From contig NZ_LR813084.1 of assembly GCF_903815225.1 (NCBI RefSeq), positions 4,302,001-4,366,000 of the forward strand: a stretch of 64,000 nt of DNA, written 5' to 3'. The stretch is from Delftia tsuruhatensis. Lineage in GTDB: Bacteria; Pseudomonadota; Gammaproteobacteria; Burkholderiales; Burkholderiaceae_C. Shown piece by piece: positions 54,121 to 63,407 of the stretch. The notes below the pieces were generated by a model, which was not told the origin of the DNA, did no database searches, and saw only the letters and a list, made by a program, of their open reading frames with translations. Position 1 is the stretch's first letter; every line of letters begins with the position of its first letter. A program made the translations under genes and the position numbers.

Positions 54121-55272
54121 TCAATAGGAGTGGCCACGGCCTTCGATGATGGCCATGGGGTCGACCTTGCCGCGCAGCACGCTGTAGACCCAGCTCGTGT
54201 AGGCCAGGATGATGGGCACGAAGATCAGTGCGCACACCAGCATGATGAACAGCGTCACATGGCTGGACGATGAATCCCAGACCGTGAGGCTGTGCTGCGG
54301 ATTCAAGGACGAGGGCAGGATGAACGGGAACATGGACGCGCCCACGCTGGCGATGATGGCCGCGATGCCCAGGCCGCTGGACAGCAGCGCCAGCCACTCG
54401 CGGCGCAGCCACATGCCCAGGGCCGCCAGCAGCGGCAGCAGCAGGCCCAGGGCCGGCACCAGGGCCAGGGCAGGCTGGGCCCGGTAGTTGGCGAACCAGG
54501 CGCCGGCCTGCAGCTCGGCCGTCTTGAACAGCGGATTGGAGGGGCCCACGGGGTTGACCACGCTGGTGATGCGGTAGCCGCCCAGCGCGGCCAGCCAGAC
54601 GCCGGCCGCCGCGAACAGCACGGTGGTGGCGATGGCCGCGACCACGCCGAAGCGGCGCGCGCGGGCCGCCACCTCGCCCTCGGTCTTGAACACCAGCCAG
54701 GACGCGCCATGCATGAGCAGCATGGCCAGCGAGACCAGGCCGGCCAGCAGCGCGAACGGGTTGAGCAGGCCGAAGAACGTGCCCTCGTAGTAGATGCGCA
54801 TGTCGGGCGCCAGCCGGAAGGGCACGCCCTGCAGCACATTGCCCACGGCCACGCCGAAGATCAGCGCCGGCACCACGCCGGCCATGCACAGCACGGCATC
54901 CCAGCGCGCGCGCCAGGCCGGCTCCTCGCGCTTGCTGCGGAACTTGAAGGCCACGGGGCGCAGGATCAGCGCCACCAGCACGGCGAACATGGCCAGGTAA
55001 AAGCCCGAGAACGACACGGCATACAGCTGCGGCCAGGCCGCGAAGATGGCGCCGCCGCCCAGGATGAGCCAGACCTGGTTGCCCTCCCAGACCGGGCCCA
55101 CGCTGTTGATGACGACGCGGCGCTCCACATCGGTGCGGCCCACCAGCGGCAGCAGCGCACCGGCGCCCAGGTCGAACCCGTCGGTCACGGCAAAGCCGAT
55201 GAGCAGCACGCCCAGCAGGCCCCACCACAGCAGACGCAGGATGTCGTAGCTGATCAGTTCGTGAAGAATCAT
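54121..55272 (-). CDS. cydB: Cytochrome bd ubiquinol oxidase subunit II
   Basis: The 383-residue inner-membrane subunit has about eight to nine helices. The start LISYDILRLLWWGLLGVLLI, then VTDGFDLGAGALLPLVGRTD with its conserved Asp, WEGNQVWLILGGGAIFAAWP and FANYRAQPALA match CydB. Its length is close to that of the E. coli protein (379). With CydA and CydX it forms the high-affinity quinol oxidase used at low oxygen. It starts 18 bases after the cydA stop. Confidence 0.96.
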   Translation of the reverse strand: MILHELISYDILRLLWWGLLGVLLIGFAVTDGFDLGAGALLPLVGRTDVERRVVINSVGPVWEGNQVWLILGGGAIFAAWPQLYAVSFSGFYLAMFAVLVALILRPVAFKFRSKREEPAWRARWDAVLCMAGVVPALIFGVAVGNVLQGVPFRLAPDMRIYYEGTFFGLLNPFALLAGLVSLAMLLMHGASWLVFKTEGEVAARARRFGVVAAIATTVLFAAAGVWLAALGGYRITSVVNPVGPSNPLFKTAELQAGAWFANYRAQPALALVPALGLLLPLLAALGMWLRREWLALLSSGLGIAAIIASVGASMFPFILPSSLNPQHSLTVWDSSSSHVTLFIMLVCALIFVPIILAYTSWVYSVLRGKVDPMAIIEGRGHSY

Positions 55273-55290
55273 GGTGTCAATCTCCCCGGG

Positions 55291-56877
55291 TCACTGCCCG
55301 CGCGCGAGTTTTTGCATCAGCGGGAAGTAGGTGGTCAGGTGCGGTGCACTTTCCTCCAGCGGTCCCTTGCGGATGGCCTTGAGCATGAGCTTCATCTCGA
55401 TGACGAAGAGCACGGTGTAGATGGCGATGAAGCCGGCGATGGTCAGCAGCAGCGTGCCCGCGCCCAGGTTGGAGACGGCCAGCGCCGTGGGCAGCACGCC
55501 TTCGATGATCCAGGGCTGGCGGCCGACCTCGGCCACGATCCAGCCGCATTCGGCCGCGATCCAGGGCAGCGGGATGGCGAACACCGCCACCCTGAGCAGC
55601 CAGGGATGGGCATCCAGCCTGCGGCGCACCGACAGCCAGAAGAAAGTGGCGGTCAGCAGGATGAAGAACATGCCCAGCCCCACCATGATGCGAAAGCTCC
55701 AGAACAGCGGCCCCACGGCCGGCACCGTATCCCAGGCGGCCTGGCGGATCTGTTCGTCCGTGGCCTGGCGCGGATCGTCCATGTAGCGCTTGAGCAGCAG
55801 CGCATAGCCCAGCATGGCGCCCTTGTCCTCGAACGCCGCCCTGGCCTCGGCCGGCACCGTATCCGGCGCGCGCACGGCCCGGATGGTCTCCAGTGCGTCA
55901 TAGGCCACGATGCCGTCACGCACGTACTGCTCGGTGCGCTGGACGAGGTCGTTGATGCCGGGGATCTCGGTGGTCAGCGAGCGCGTGCCGATGAAACCCA
56001 TGACCCATGGGATGTGCACGGCATAGTGCGTCTCGCGCGCGGCCTTGTCGGGGAAGCCGAAGGCCGTGAAGGCGGCCGGCGCGGGTTCGGTGTCCCACAT
56101 GGCCTCGATGGAGGCCAGCTTCATCTTCTGGTGCTCGGACGACAGGTAGCCGCTTTCATCGCCCAGCACCACCACCGACAGCGCCGCGGCCAGGCCGAAG
56201 GAGGCGGCCACCGTCATGGAGCGGCGCGCCAGGTGGATGTGCCGCCCCTTGAGCAGGTACCAGGCCGAAATGCCCAGCACGAAGATGGCAGCCGTCACAT
56301 AGCCGGCCGACACCGTGTGCACGAACTTGGCCTGGGCCACCGGGTTGGTGAGCACGGCGAAGAAGTCGGTGACCTCCATGCGCATGGTCTGCGGATTGAA
56401 CTGCGCGCCCACGGGGTTCTGCATCCAGCCGTTGGCGATCAGGATCCACAGCGCCGAGAAGTTGGAGCCCAGGGCCACGCACCAGGTGGCCACCAGGTGC
56501 CCGACCTTGCTCATGCGGTCCCAGCCGAAGAAGAACAGGCCCACGAAGGTGGCCTCCAGGAAGAAGGCCATCAGCCCCTCGATGGCCAGCGGCGCGCCGA
56601 AGATGTCGCCCACGTAGTGGCTGTAGTAGCTCCAGTTCATGCCGAACTGGAACTCCATCACGATGCCCGTGGCCACGCCCATCGCGAAGTTGATGCCGAA
56701 CAGCACGCCCCAGAACTTCGTCATGTCGCGCCAGATGGTGCGGCCCGTCATCACGTAGACCGTCTCCATGATGGCGATGATCACGGCCAGGCCGATGGTC
56801 AGCGGCACGAACAGAAAGTGGTAGAGCGCCGTTACCGCGAACTGCAGCCGCGATAGATCGACGATGTCGAGGTCCAT
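55291..56877 (-). CDS. cydA: Cytochrome bd ubiquinol oxidase subunit I
   Basis: The 528-residue subunit carries haems b558, b595 and d. DLSRLQFAVTALYHFLFVPL contains the axial His for the high-spin haem, and GFQFGMNWSYY-like (here EFQFGMNWSYYSHYVGDIFG) is conserved. The long Q-loop (about residues 250-390) includes EAMWDTEPAPAAFTAFGFPD and YALLLKRYMDD, which marks the L-type enzyme as in E. coli. WIVAEVGRQPWIIEGVLPT is the late signature. ATG 56877 is chosen, although the frame is open upstream. It reduces oxygen with ubiquinol and builds a proton gradient. Confidence 0.97.
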   Translation of the reverse strand: MDLDIVDLSRLQFAVTALYHFLFVPLTIGLAVIIAIMETVYVMTGRTIWRDMTKFWGVLFGINFAMGVATGIVMEFQFGMNWSYYSHYVGDIFGAPLAIEGLMAFFLEATFVGLFFFGWDRMSKVGHLVATWCVALGSNFSALWILIANGWMQNPVGAQFNPQTMRMEVTDFFAVLTNPVAQAKFVHTVSAGYVTAAIFVLGISAWYLLKGRHIHLARRSMTVAASFGLAAALSVVVLGDESGYLSSEHQKMKLASIEAMWDTEPAPAAFTAFGFPDKAARETHYAVHIPWVMGFIGTRSLTTEIPGINDLVQRTEQYVRDGIVAYDALETIRAVRAPDTVPAEARAAFEDKGAMLGYALLLKRYMDDPRQATDEQIRQAAWDTVPAVGPLFWSFRIMVGLGMFFILLTATFFWLSVRRRLDAHPWLLRVAVFAIPLPWIAAECGWIVAEVGRQPWIIEGVLPTALAVSNLGAGTLLLTIAGFIAIYTVLFVIEMKLMLKAIRKGPLEESAPHLTTYFPLMQKLARGQ

Positions 56878-56932
56878 GGTGAGATCCTTTCTCTCGGGTA
56901 CTTGGTATGAATTCCTTGCCGCCGCCCTGCGC

Positions 56933-58633
56933 TCAGCCTGCGGTGTCCACGCCGTCCTGGCGCAGGCGCTCCAGCGCCGCCTCGAACGCCAGCGTGCCCC
57001 GCCGGGCCTCGGACACCACCACGCCATCGCCCACCCACAGCAGCCGGTCGGCCAGCCGGGCCTCGCGGCGCTTGTGGGTGGCCAGCACCACGGTGCGGCC
57101 CTGCATGGCGCCGTCCAGGCGCGCCAGCAGGTCATGGGCCGTGGCCGCGTCCAGCCCTTCGGTAGGCTCGTCCAGCAGCCAGCAGCGTGCCGGGTTCAGC
57201 AGCAGCCGCGCCAGCGCCAGGCGCCTGGCCTGTCCACCCGACAGGCCCAGGCCGCCCTCGCCCAGCGGCGTGTCCAGCCCCCGGTCCATGGCGCGCACAT
57301 CGCCGGCCAGGCCGGCGATCTCCAGCGCCTGCCACAGCCGTTCGTCCGGGGCATCGGGACAGGCCAGCCGCAGGTTGTCGCGCAGGCTGTCCTCGAAGAG
57401 TTCGGTGCGCTGCGTCATCCAGGTGCAGCGCTGCGCCCGCACCTGGCCGGCCAGCGGCTCCAGCTCGCCGGCCATCAGGGACAGCAGCGTGCTCTTGCCG
57501 GCGCCGCTGGCGCCCAGCAGGGCCACGCGCTCGCCCTCCTGGATGCGCAACTGCTGCGGCAGCCCGGCACCGCGTGGCGCAACGGCCTGCTCCAGCTCCA
57601 CGGCCAGGCCCGGATGAGGTGCCGCGGGCATGGCCTGGCCCGCATCGCCGGGGGAACGCAACGCAGGCGCCAGCCGGCGCGCGGCCAGCCAGCTGCGTCC
57701 GGCCTCCAGCGCGCCCCGACGCAGCGCGGCAAAGGGCTCCATGGCCGTCAACGCCAGCAGCAGGGCCAGCGCCGCCACGGGGGCGCCCAGCCGGCCGGCC
57801 TCGGCCAGCCAGCCCGCACCCAGCAGCACGCCGGCCAGGGCCAGGGCAGCGCTCAGGCCCTGCACCAGCGAGGCCCTGGCCTCGAGCCCGTGCAGTGCGC
57901 CATCTGCCTCGGCCACGCGTGCGTCCAGCACGGCGATGCGTTCGCAGTGCGCGGCCAGGGTACCGGCCATGGCCAGCTCCGCCTGCCCTGCCACCAGATC
58001 GGCCGTGCGCGCGCGCAGCGACTCCAGCGCCAGGGCGCGGCGCAGCGCCGGCCGGCGCGCGCGGCGGGCCAGCCATATCGCGCTGCCCAGGCCCGTGGCC
58101 AGCAGCCACAGCCCCAGCGCCAGGCCCAGCCACCACTGCATGAGGCCCAGCACCAGCGCCGCCACCAGCGTGGCGCCGACGGCTGCCAGCAGCGGCACGA
58201 ACAGGCGCAGGTACAGGCTGTCGAGCGCGTCCACATCGGCCGTCAGCCGCTGCAGCAGGCGTGCCGGCCGCAGTCGCAGGCTCAGTGCCGCGGCGGGCAC
58301 CGCCCAGCTGCGTAGCAGCCGCTCGCGCAGCGCAGCCAGCACGGCCAGCGTGGCGTCGTGCGTGGCCAGCCGTTCGGCATAGCGGGTGCCCGTGCGCCCC
58401 AGCGCCAGCAGGCGTATGCCGGCCGAAGGCATGAAGACATCGAAAACCAGGGCCGTGGCCGGCACCAGGCCGGCCAGCGCGGTCGCCGTGATGAACCAGC
58501 CCGACAGGCCCAGCAGGGCCATGCCCATGAGCACCGTGAGCAGGGCCAGCAGCGCGCCGCCCAGCCACAGGCGCCGGGGCGCCAGGCCAGCCAGGGCCGC
58601 GAGCACGGGGAGCAGGCGGGAGCGCGGCTTCAT
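56933..58633 (-). CDS. cydC: Heterodimeric ABC exporter subunit CydC
   Basis: The 566-residue half-transporter exports thiols (glutathione and cysteine) to the periplasm and is needed for cytochrome bd assembly. Six N-terminal membrane helices are followed by a nucleotide-binding domain with Walker A GASGAGKSTLLSLMAG, signature LSGGQARRLALARLLL and Walker B WLLDEPTEGLDAATAHDLLA. ATG 58633 overlaps the cydD stop (ATGA), implying balanced synthesis of the two halves. It ends 55 bases before the cydA start. Confidence 0.94.
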   Translation of the reverse strand: MKPRSRLLPVLAALAGLAPRRLWLGGALLALLTVLMGMALLGLSGWFITATALAGLVPATALVFDVFMPSAGIRLLALGRTGTRYAERLATHDATLAVLAALRERLLRSWAVPAAALSLRLRPARLLQRLTADVDALDSLYLRLFVPLLAAVGATLVAALVLGLMQWWLGLALGLWLLATGLGSAIWLARRARRPALRRALALESLRARTADLVAGQAELAMAGTLAAHCERIAVLDARVAEADGALHGLEARASLVQGLSAALALAGVLLGAGWLAEAGRLGAPVAALALLLALTAMEPFAALRRGALEAGRSWLAARRLAPALRSPGDAGQAMPAAPHPGLAVELEQAVAPRGAGLPQQLRIQEGERVALLGASGAGKSTLLSLMAGELEPLAGQVRAQRCTWMTQRTELFEDSLRDNLRLACPDAPDERLWQALEIAGLAGDVRAMDRGLDTPLGEGGLGLSGGQARRLALARLLLNPARCWLLDEPTEGLDAATAHDLLARLDGAMQGRTVVLATHKRREARLADRLLWVGDGVVVSEARRGTLAFEAALERLRQDGVDTAG

Positions 58634-60327
58634 GCGGCCAGCTCCCGGGCCAGGGCATCGCCCTCATCGGGCAGCAGCTCCACCACGCGGTGCATGGCGG
58701 CGGCCAATTCGGCATCGTGGGTGGCCACGATCAGCGTGCGCCCGCGCGCCAGTTCCAGCAGCGCATCGGTGACCTGGGCGGCCGTGGCCGGGTCCAGGTG
58801 GGCCGTGGGCTCATCGACCAGCAGCAGTCCCGCATCGCGCGACAAGGCCAGCCGCGCCAGCGCCAGGCGCACGATCTCGCCGCCTGACAGGCCCGCACCG
58901 CCCTCGCCCAGCGTGGCACCGGAACGCGTCTGGGCCACCCGGCCCAGCCCGGCCAGCCGCATGGCCTGGCGCAGTTCGCCGAAAGCCAGCCCCTTGCGGC
59001 CCAGCGCCAGATTGCTGGCCACCGATCCCGCGAACACATGGGGGCTCTGCCCCATCCAGGCCATGCGCGCGCGCAGCCTGCCGGCCGACTCGCTGTCCAA
59101 TCGCTGACCATCGATGGTGACATGGCCCGGCTCCACCACGGGCAGCAGCCCCGCGATCTGGGCCAGCAGCAGCGACTTGCCGCTGCCGCTGGGGCTCCAC
59201 AGCGCCACATGTTCGCCGGGGCGCACATCCAGGGTCAGGGGCGCCAGCGCACAGGTGCCGCCGGGCGCCTGCGGACGCACCTGTTCCAGGCGCAAGGCGC
59301 ATGCATGGCCGGCGGCCCGTCCCGGCACGGACAGTGCACCCGGCAGGGGCTGGGCATCGCGTCCCAGCGCGGCCAGCGCCTGCACGGCGGCCTCGCCCGC
59401 AGCCCGGTCATGCCAGACGGCGGACAGCTCGCGCAAAGGGTCGAAGAAGCTGGGCGCGAGTAGCAGCACGAACAGGGCCTGACCTAGCGTGAGCGTCCGG
59501 CCCCAGCTGCCGAAAGGCAGATGGCCCAGCAGATGAAAGCCCACATAGACAGCCACCATGGCCACGCCAAGGGCGGAGAACAGCTCCAGCACCGCCGACG
59601 ACAGGAAGGCGATGCGCAGCACGCGCATGCTGCGCTCGCGCAGCGATTCGGCATGCGCGCGCAGGCGCCGCGCCGTGGCATCGACGGCATCCAGCGCGCG
59701 CAGCGTGGAAAGCCCCCGCAGCCGGTCCAGCAGGAAGGCGTTCATGCCGCCCAGCTCCACCATCTGCTTCTCGCTGGCCGCCTTGGCGCGCCAGCCGACG
59801 ATGGCCATGAACAGCGGAATCAGCGGTGCGGCCAGCACCAGGATCAGCGCAGCCACCCAGCTTTGGCTGGCCACGGCCAGTGCCATCAGCAAAGGCACGG
59901 TGCGCACGCGCCACTGGGCGGTCTGGTAGCGCGACAGCCAGGGCACGATGGCTTCGGCCTGCTCCGCCATGGCACTGGCGGCTTGGCCCGAGGCCGCGCG
60001 CCGGCGGTCCAGCGGCGAGGTACCGGCCAGCCGGTGCAGCACCTGCCCGCGCAGGGCGCTCACCAGCGTTCGTGCCTGGAGGCTGGCGCGGCGCGCACCG
60101 CTGGCATCGCACCAGGCACGCAGCCCGCCCAGCAGCGCCACGCCACCGGCCAGGGGCCACAGCGGCTCCATGCCTGCGCCATCGGCCATGGCCTGCACGG
60201 CCAGGGCCAGCAGCAGTGCCTGGGGCAGCCACAGCAACGAAGCCAGCACCAGCAACCCCGTCCCCGCCATGGGTCGGCGCACCAGTCGCTGGAACTCGGG
60301 CATTGACGGGGTACAAGACTTGTTCAT
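58630..60327 (-). CDS. cydD: Heterodimeric ABC exporter subunit CydD
   Basis: This 565-residue partner of CydC has six membrane helices and a nucleotide-binding domain with Walker A SPSGSGKSLLLAQIAG, signature LSGGEIVRLALARLAL and Walker B LLLVDEPTAHLDPATAAQVT. It is the first gene of the leftward order cydD-cydC-cydA-cydB-cydX, so thiol exporter and oxidase are probably one transcript. ATG 60327 is taken; an ATG eight codons later (60303) is the alternative, and neither has a strong ribosome site. A 22-bp dyad lies 10 bases upstream. Confidence 0.94.
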   Translation of the reverse strand: MNKSCTPSMPEFQRLVRRPMAGTGLLVLASLLWLPQALLLALAVQAMADGAGMEPLWPLAGGVALLGGLRAWCDASGARRASLQARTLVSALRGQVLHRLAGTSPLDRRRAASGQAASAMAEQAEAIVPWLSRYQTAQWRVRTVPLLMALAVASQSWVAALILVLAAPLIPLFMAIVGWRAKAASEKQMVELGGMNAFLLDRLRGLSTLRALDAVDATARRLRAHAESLRERSMRVLRIAFLSSAVLELFSALGVAMVAVYVGFHLLGHLPFGSWGRTLTLGQALFVLLLAPSFFDPLRELSAVWHDRAAGEAAVQALAALGRDAQPLPGALSVPGRAAGHACALRLEQVRPQAPGGTCALAPLTLDVRPGEHVALWSPSGSGKSLLLAQIAGLLPVVEPGHVTIDGQRLDSESAGRLRARMAWMGQSPHVFAGSVASNLALGRKGLAFGELRQAMRLAGLGRVAQTRSGATLGEGGAGLSGGEIVRLALARLALSRDAGLLLVDEPTAHLDPATAAQVTDALLELARGRTLIVATHDAELAAAMHRVVELLPDEGDALARELAA

Positions 60328-60336
60328 TTATTCTGA

Positions 60337-60358
60337 AATTTCAGTATTTACTGAAATT
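60337..60358. promoter_or_regulatory. 22-bp dyad at the cydDCABX promoter, candidate operator
   Basis: AATTTCAGTA at 60337-60346 and its exact complement TACTGAAATT at 60349-60358 flank two bases. A nested palindrome CTGAAATTTCAG occupies 60333-60344. The AT-rich block is 10 bases before the cydD start. Dyads of this size and composition are typical of MarR/GbsR-type repressors, one of which is encoded at the far end of the operon. Confidence 0.6.
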
Positions 60359-60477
60359 ACACAAACAATTCTAAACATTCTTGTTCTAGGACCGGCTGAC
60401 AGCGAGGGAAACCCACTGAACCAGTCGGGCGTGGCGATCCCCCTCCCCGGCCAAGGGTGTTGCAGCCGCCAATGGAA

Positions 60478-60497
60478 ACGGCGCCCGAAGGCGCCGT
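60478..60497 (-). terminator. Terminator after the nitronate monooxygenase gene
   Basis: On the minus strand an 8-base stem (ACGGCGCC with GGCGCCGT) closes a stable TTCG tetraloop and is followed by TTTCC. The T-run is short. It lies 27 bases past the stop at 60525. Confidence 0.6.
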
Positions 60498-60524
60498 GTC
60501 GAGGGGTAGGAGAAGGCCGCGTTC

Positions 60525-61484
60525 TCAGGCGGCGACGAGCACGCGCTCGCGCGCCTGCCGGTACTCGCGCTTGAGGCGCTCGACCAGTTGCGCCGCGCCT
60601 GTGACTTCGCGGATGGCGCCGATGCCCTGGCCGCAGCCCCAGATGTCCTTCCAGGCCTTCTTGGCATCACCGCCGAAGTTCATCTTGCTGGGATCGGACT
60701 CGGGCAGGTTCTCCGGGTCCAGGCCCGCCGCGCGGATGGAGGGAGCCAGGTAGTTGCCATGCACGCCCGTGAACAGGTTGCTGTAGACGATGTCGTCGGA
60801 GGTGCCATCGACGATGGCCTGCTTGTAGGCATCGAGGGCGCGCGCCTCATGGGTGGCGATGAAGGCCGAGCCGATGTAGGCGAAGTCCGCGCCCATGGCC
60901 TGCGCGGCCAGGATGGCGCCGCCCGAGGCGATGGAGCCCGACAGCGCCAGCGGGCCGTCGAACCACTCGCGGATCTCCTGGACCAGGGCGAAGGGACTCT
61001 TGACGCCCGCGTGGCCGCCCGCGCCCGCAGCCACGGCGATCAGGCCGTCGGCGCCCTTCTCGATGGCCTTGTGGGCGAATTTGTTGTTGATGATGTCGTG
61101 CAGCACCACGCCGCCCCAGCCGTGCACGGCCTGGTTCACGTCCTCGCGCGCGCCCAGGCTGGTGATGACGATGGGCACCTTGTACTTGGCGCACATCTGC
61201 ATGTCGTGCTCCAGCCGGTCATTGCTCTTGTGCACGATCTGGTTGATGGCGAAGGGCGCCGAGGGCTGGTCGGGATGGGCACGGTCCCAGGCGGCCAGGG
61301 TCTCGGTGATCTCGGCCAGCCAGTCCTCGAGCTGCTCGGCGGGGCGCGCGTTGAGCGCCGGCATCGAGCCGACGATGCCGGCCTGGCACTGGGCGATCAC
61401 GAGCTTGGGGTTGCTGATGATGAACAGCGGCGAGCCGATCACGGGCAGGGCCAGTTTCTGCAGCGCCGGGGGAAGCTTGGACAT
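60525..61484 (-). CDS. Nitronate monooxygenase family protein
   Basis: The 319-residue FMN enzyme of the NMO/2-nitropropane dioxygenase family oxidises alkyl nitronates. Motifs are LALPVIGSPLFIISNPKLVI, QAGIVGSMPALNARP, VAAGAGGHAGVKSPFALVQE (phosphate loop) and SGSIASGGAILAAQAMGADF with FIATHEA. The active-site His usual in class I enzymes appears likely in GAGGHAG. ATG 61484 is chosen. It lies 47 bases after the acyl-CoA dehydrogenase gene on the same strand, so they are probably co-transcribed. Other members are enoyl reductases, so the substrate is not certain. Confidence 0.9.
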   Translation of the reverse strand: MSKLPPALQKLALPVIGSPLFIISNPKLVIAQCQAGIVGSMPALNARPAEQLEDWLAEITETLAAWDRAHPDQPSAPFAINQIVHKSNDRLEHDMQMCAKYKVPIVITSLGAREDVNQAVHGWGGVVLHDIINNKFAHKAIEKGADGLIAVAAGAGGHAGVKSPFALVQEIREWFDGPLALSGSIASGGAILAAQAMGADFAYIGSAFIATHEARALDAYKQAIVDGTSDDIVYSNLFTGVHGNYLAPSIRAAGLDPENLPESDPSKMNFGGDAKKAWKDIWGCGQGIGAIREVTGAAQLVERLKREYRQARERVLVAA

Positions 61485-61531
61485 GCGTTGTCTCCGTTGG
61501 TTCTCAGTGTCTTGTCTGTCGCGGTGCCGGT

Positions 61532-63322
61532 TCAGAAGGCATCCATGGGCAGCGCCATCACGCTGGCGGCGCCGTGCACGATGGCATCGCGCAGGCCCGC
61601 TGCCTTGACCAGGATGTGTTCGGCGTAGAAGCGGGCAGTGGCGATCTTCGCGCGCATGAAGGCCTCGTCCTGTCCCGCCTGCAACAGCTGCTCGGCCGCC
61701 AGCAGGGCACGCGCCATCTGCCAGCCTGCGACCAGGTTGCCGGCCAGCATCAGATAGGGAACGCTGCCCGCGTACACGGCATTGGGCTCGGCCTTGGCCT
61801 GGCCCGAGACAAAGCCCACGGCCTCCACGAAGGCCTGGCGCGCAGCGGCAAGCTGGCGGGCCACGGCCAGCGCCTCGGCCGAGCCGCTGGCGGCCAGTTC
61901 GGCCTCGGTCTTCTCGATCTGGCCGGCGATGGCCAGCGCGGTCTGGCCACCATCGCGCGCTGTCTTGCGGCCCACGAGGTCGTTGGCCTGGATGGCCGTC
62001 GTGCCTTCGTAGATGGTCAGGATCTTGGCGTCGCGGTAGTACTGGGCCGCGCCCGTTTCCTCGATGAAGCCCATGCCGCCGTGCACCTGCACGCCCAGGC
62101 TGGTGACTTCCAGGCTCATCTCCGTGCTGTAGCCCTTGACCAGCGGGACCATGAATTCATAGAAGGCCGCATTGGCCTCGCGCACCTGGGCGTCGGCATG
62201 GTGATGGGCCGCATCGTAGGCGGCCGCGGCCGTGGCGGCCATGGCGCGGCAGCCCTCGGTGTAGGCGCGCATGGTCATGAGCATGCGGCGCACATCGGGG
62301 TGGTGGATGATGGTGGCGCTGGCCTTGACGCTGCCGTCCACGGGGCGGCTTTGCACGCGCTCCTTCGCATAGGCCACGGCATGCTGGTAGGCGCGCTCGG
62401 CCACGGCGATGCCCTGCACGCCCACCGCGTAGCGCGCGGCGTTCATCATGATGAACATGTACTCGAGGCCGCGATTCTCCTCGCCGACCAGGTAGCCGAT
62501 GGCGCCACCGTTGTCGCCGTACTGCAGCACCGCCGTGGGCGATGCCTTGATGCCCATCTTGTGCTCGATGCTCACGCAGTGCACATCGTTGCGCGCGCCC
62601 AGCGAACCATCCTTGTTGACCAGGAACTTGGGCACGACGAACAGGCTGATGCCCTTGACGCCCTCTGGCGCGCCCGCCACGCGTGCCAGCACGAGATGGA
62701 CGATGTTCCCGGCCATGTCGTGCTCGCCATAGGTGATGAAGATCTTGGTGCCGAAGACCTTGTAGCTGCCGTCAGGCTGGGGATCGGCCTTGGTGCGCAC
62801 CAGGGCCAGGTCGGAGCCGGCCTGGGGCTCGGTCAGGTTCATGGTGCCGGTCCACTCGCCGGTCACCAGCTTTTCGAGGTAGGTGGCCTTGAGCTCATCG
62901 CTGCCGGCCGTCAGCAGGGCCTCGATGGCCCCGTCGGTCAGCAGCGGGCACAGCGCAAAGCTCAGGTTGGCGCTGTTGAGCATTTCCACGCAGGCCGCGC
63001 CAATCGTCTTGGGCAGGCCCTGGCCGCCGAAGTCCTGGGGGTGCTGCAGGCCCTGCCAGCCGCCTTCGGCGTACTGGCGGAAGGCCTCCTTGAAGCCGGC
63101 CGTGGTCGTGACCACGCCGTCCTTGAGGCTGGAAGGTGCCACATCGCCTGGCAGGTTCAGCGGAGCGACCACACCCTCGCACAGCTTGGCACACTCCTGC
63201 AGCACGGCCTGGGCGGTCTCCAGACCCGCCTCCTCGAAACCGGGCAGTTGCGCCACCTGGTCGATCTGCGCCAGATGCTCCATGGCGAACAGCATGTCTT
63301 TGACGGGAGCCGAGTAAGTCAT
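61532..63322 (-). CDS. Long acyl-CoA dehydrogenase (DmdC/FadE-like, with C-terminal extension)
   Basis: The 596-residue flavoprotein has the N-terminal helical extension (MTYSAPVKDMLFAMEHLAQI), the flavin segment TGEWTGTMNLTEPQAGSDLA, FITYGEHDMAGNIVHLVLAR and the catalytic region YEGTTAIQANDLVGRK. A C-terminal domain follows, as in methylthiopropanoyl-CoA dehydrogenase DmdC and relatives of about 600 residues. ATG 63322 follows AGGAAGG. It probably starts a beta-oxidation step for a medium or branched acyl-CoA. An ABC-type binding-protein gene lies upstream on the same strand. Confidence 0.92.
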   Translation of the reverse strand: MTYSAPVKDMLFAMEHLAQIDQVAQLPGFEEAGLETAQAVLQECAKLCEGVVAPLNLPGDVAPSSLKDGVVTTTAGFKEAFRQYAEGGWQGLQHPQDFGGQGLPKTIGAACVEMLNSANLSFALCPLLTDGAIEALLTAGSDELKATYLEKLVTGEWTGTMNLTEPQAGSDLALVRTKADPQPDGSYKVFGTKIFITYGEHDMAGNIVHLVLARVAGAPEGVKGISLFVVPKFLVNKDGSLGARNDVHCVSIEHKMGIKASPTAVLQYGDNGGAIGYLVGEENRGLEYMFIMMNAARYAVGVQGIAVAERAYQHAVAYAKERVQSRPVDGSVKASATIIHHPDVRRMLMTMRAYTEGCRAMAATAAAAYDAAHHHADAQVREANAAFYEFMVPLVKGYSTEMSLEVTSLGVQVHGGMGFIEETGAAQYYRDAKILTIYEGTTAIQANDLVGRKTARDGGQTALAIAGQIEKTEAELAASGSAEALAVARQLAAARQAFVEAVGFVSGQAKAEPNAVYAGSVPYLMLAGNLVAGWQMARALLAAEQLLQAGQDEAFMRAKIATARFYAEHILVKAAGLRDAIVHGAASVMALPMDAF

Positions 63323-63407
63323 TTGTTGAACCTTCCTGAACAGAACCCGGGTCGCCAGCGCTGCGCGGCGGCCCGGGACAAGGGGAACAAGGGGCGGCTT
63401 CAGTGCC

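Noticed and set aside
53975-55228. Open frame spanning cydB out of frame and ending with CydX
   Set aside because: Only its last 41 codons are real (cydX). The upstream part is cydB read in the wrong frame.
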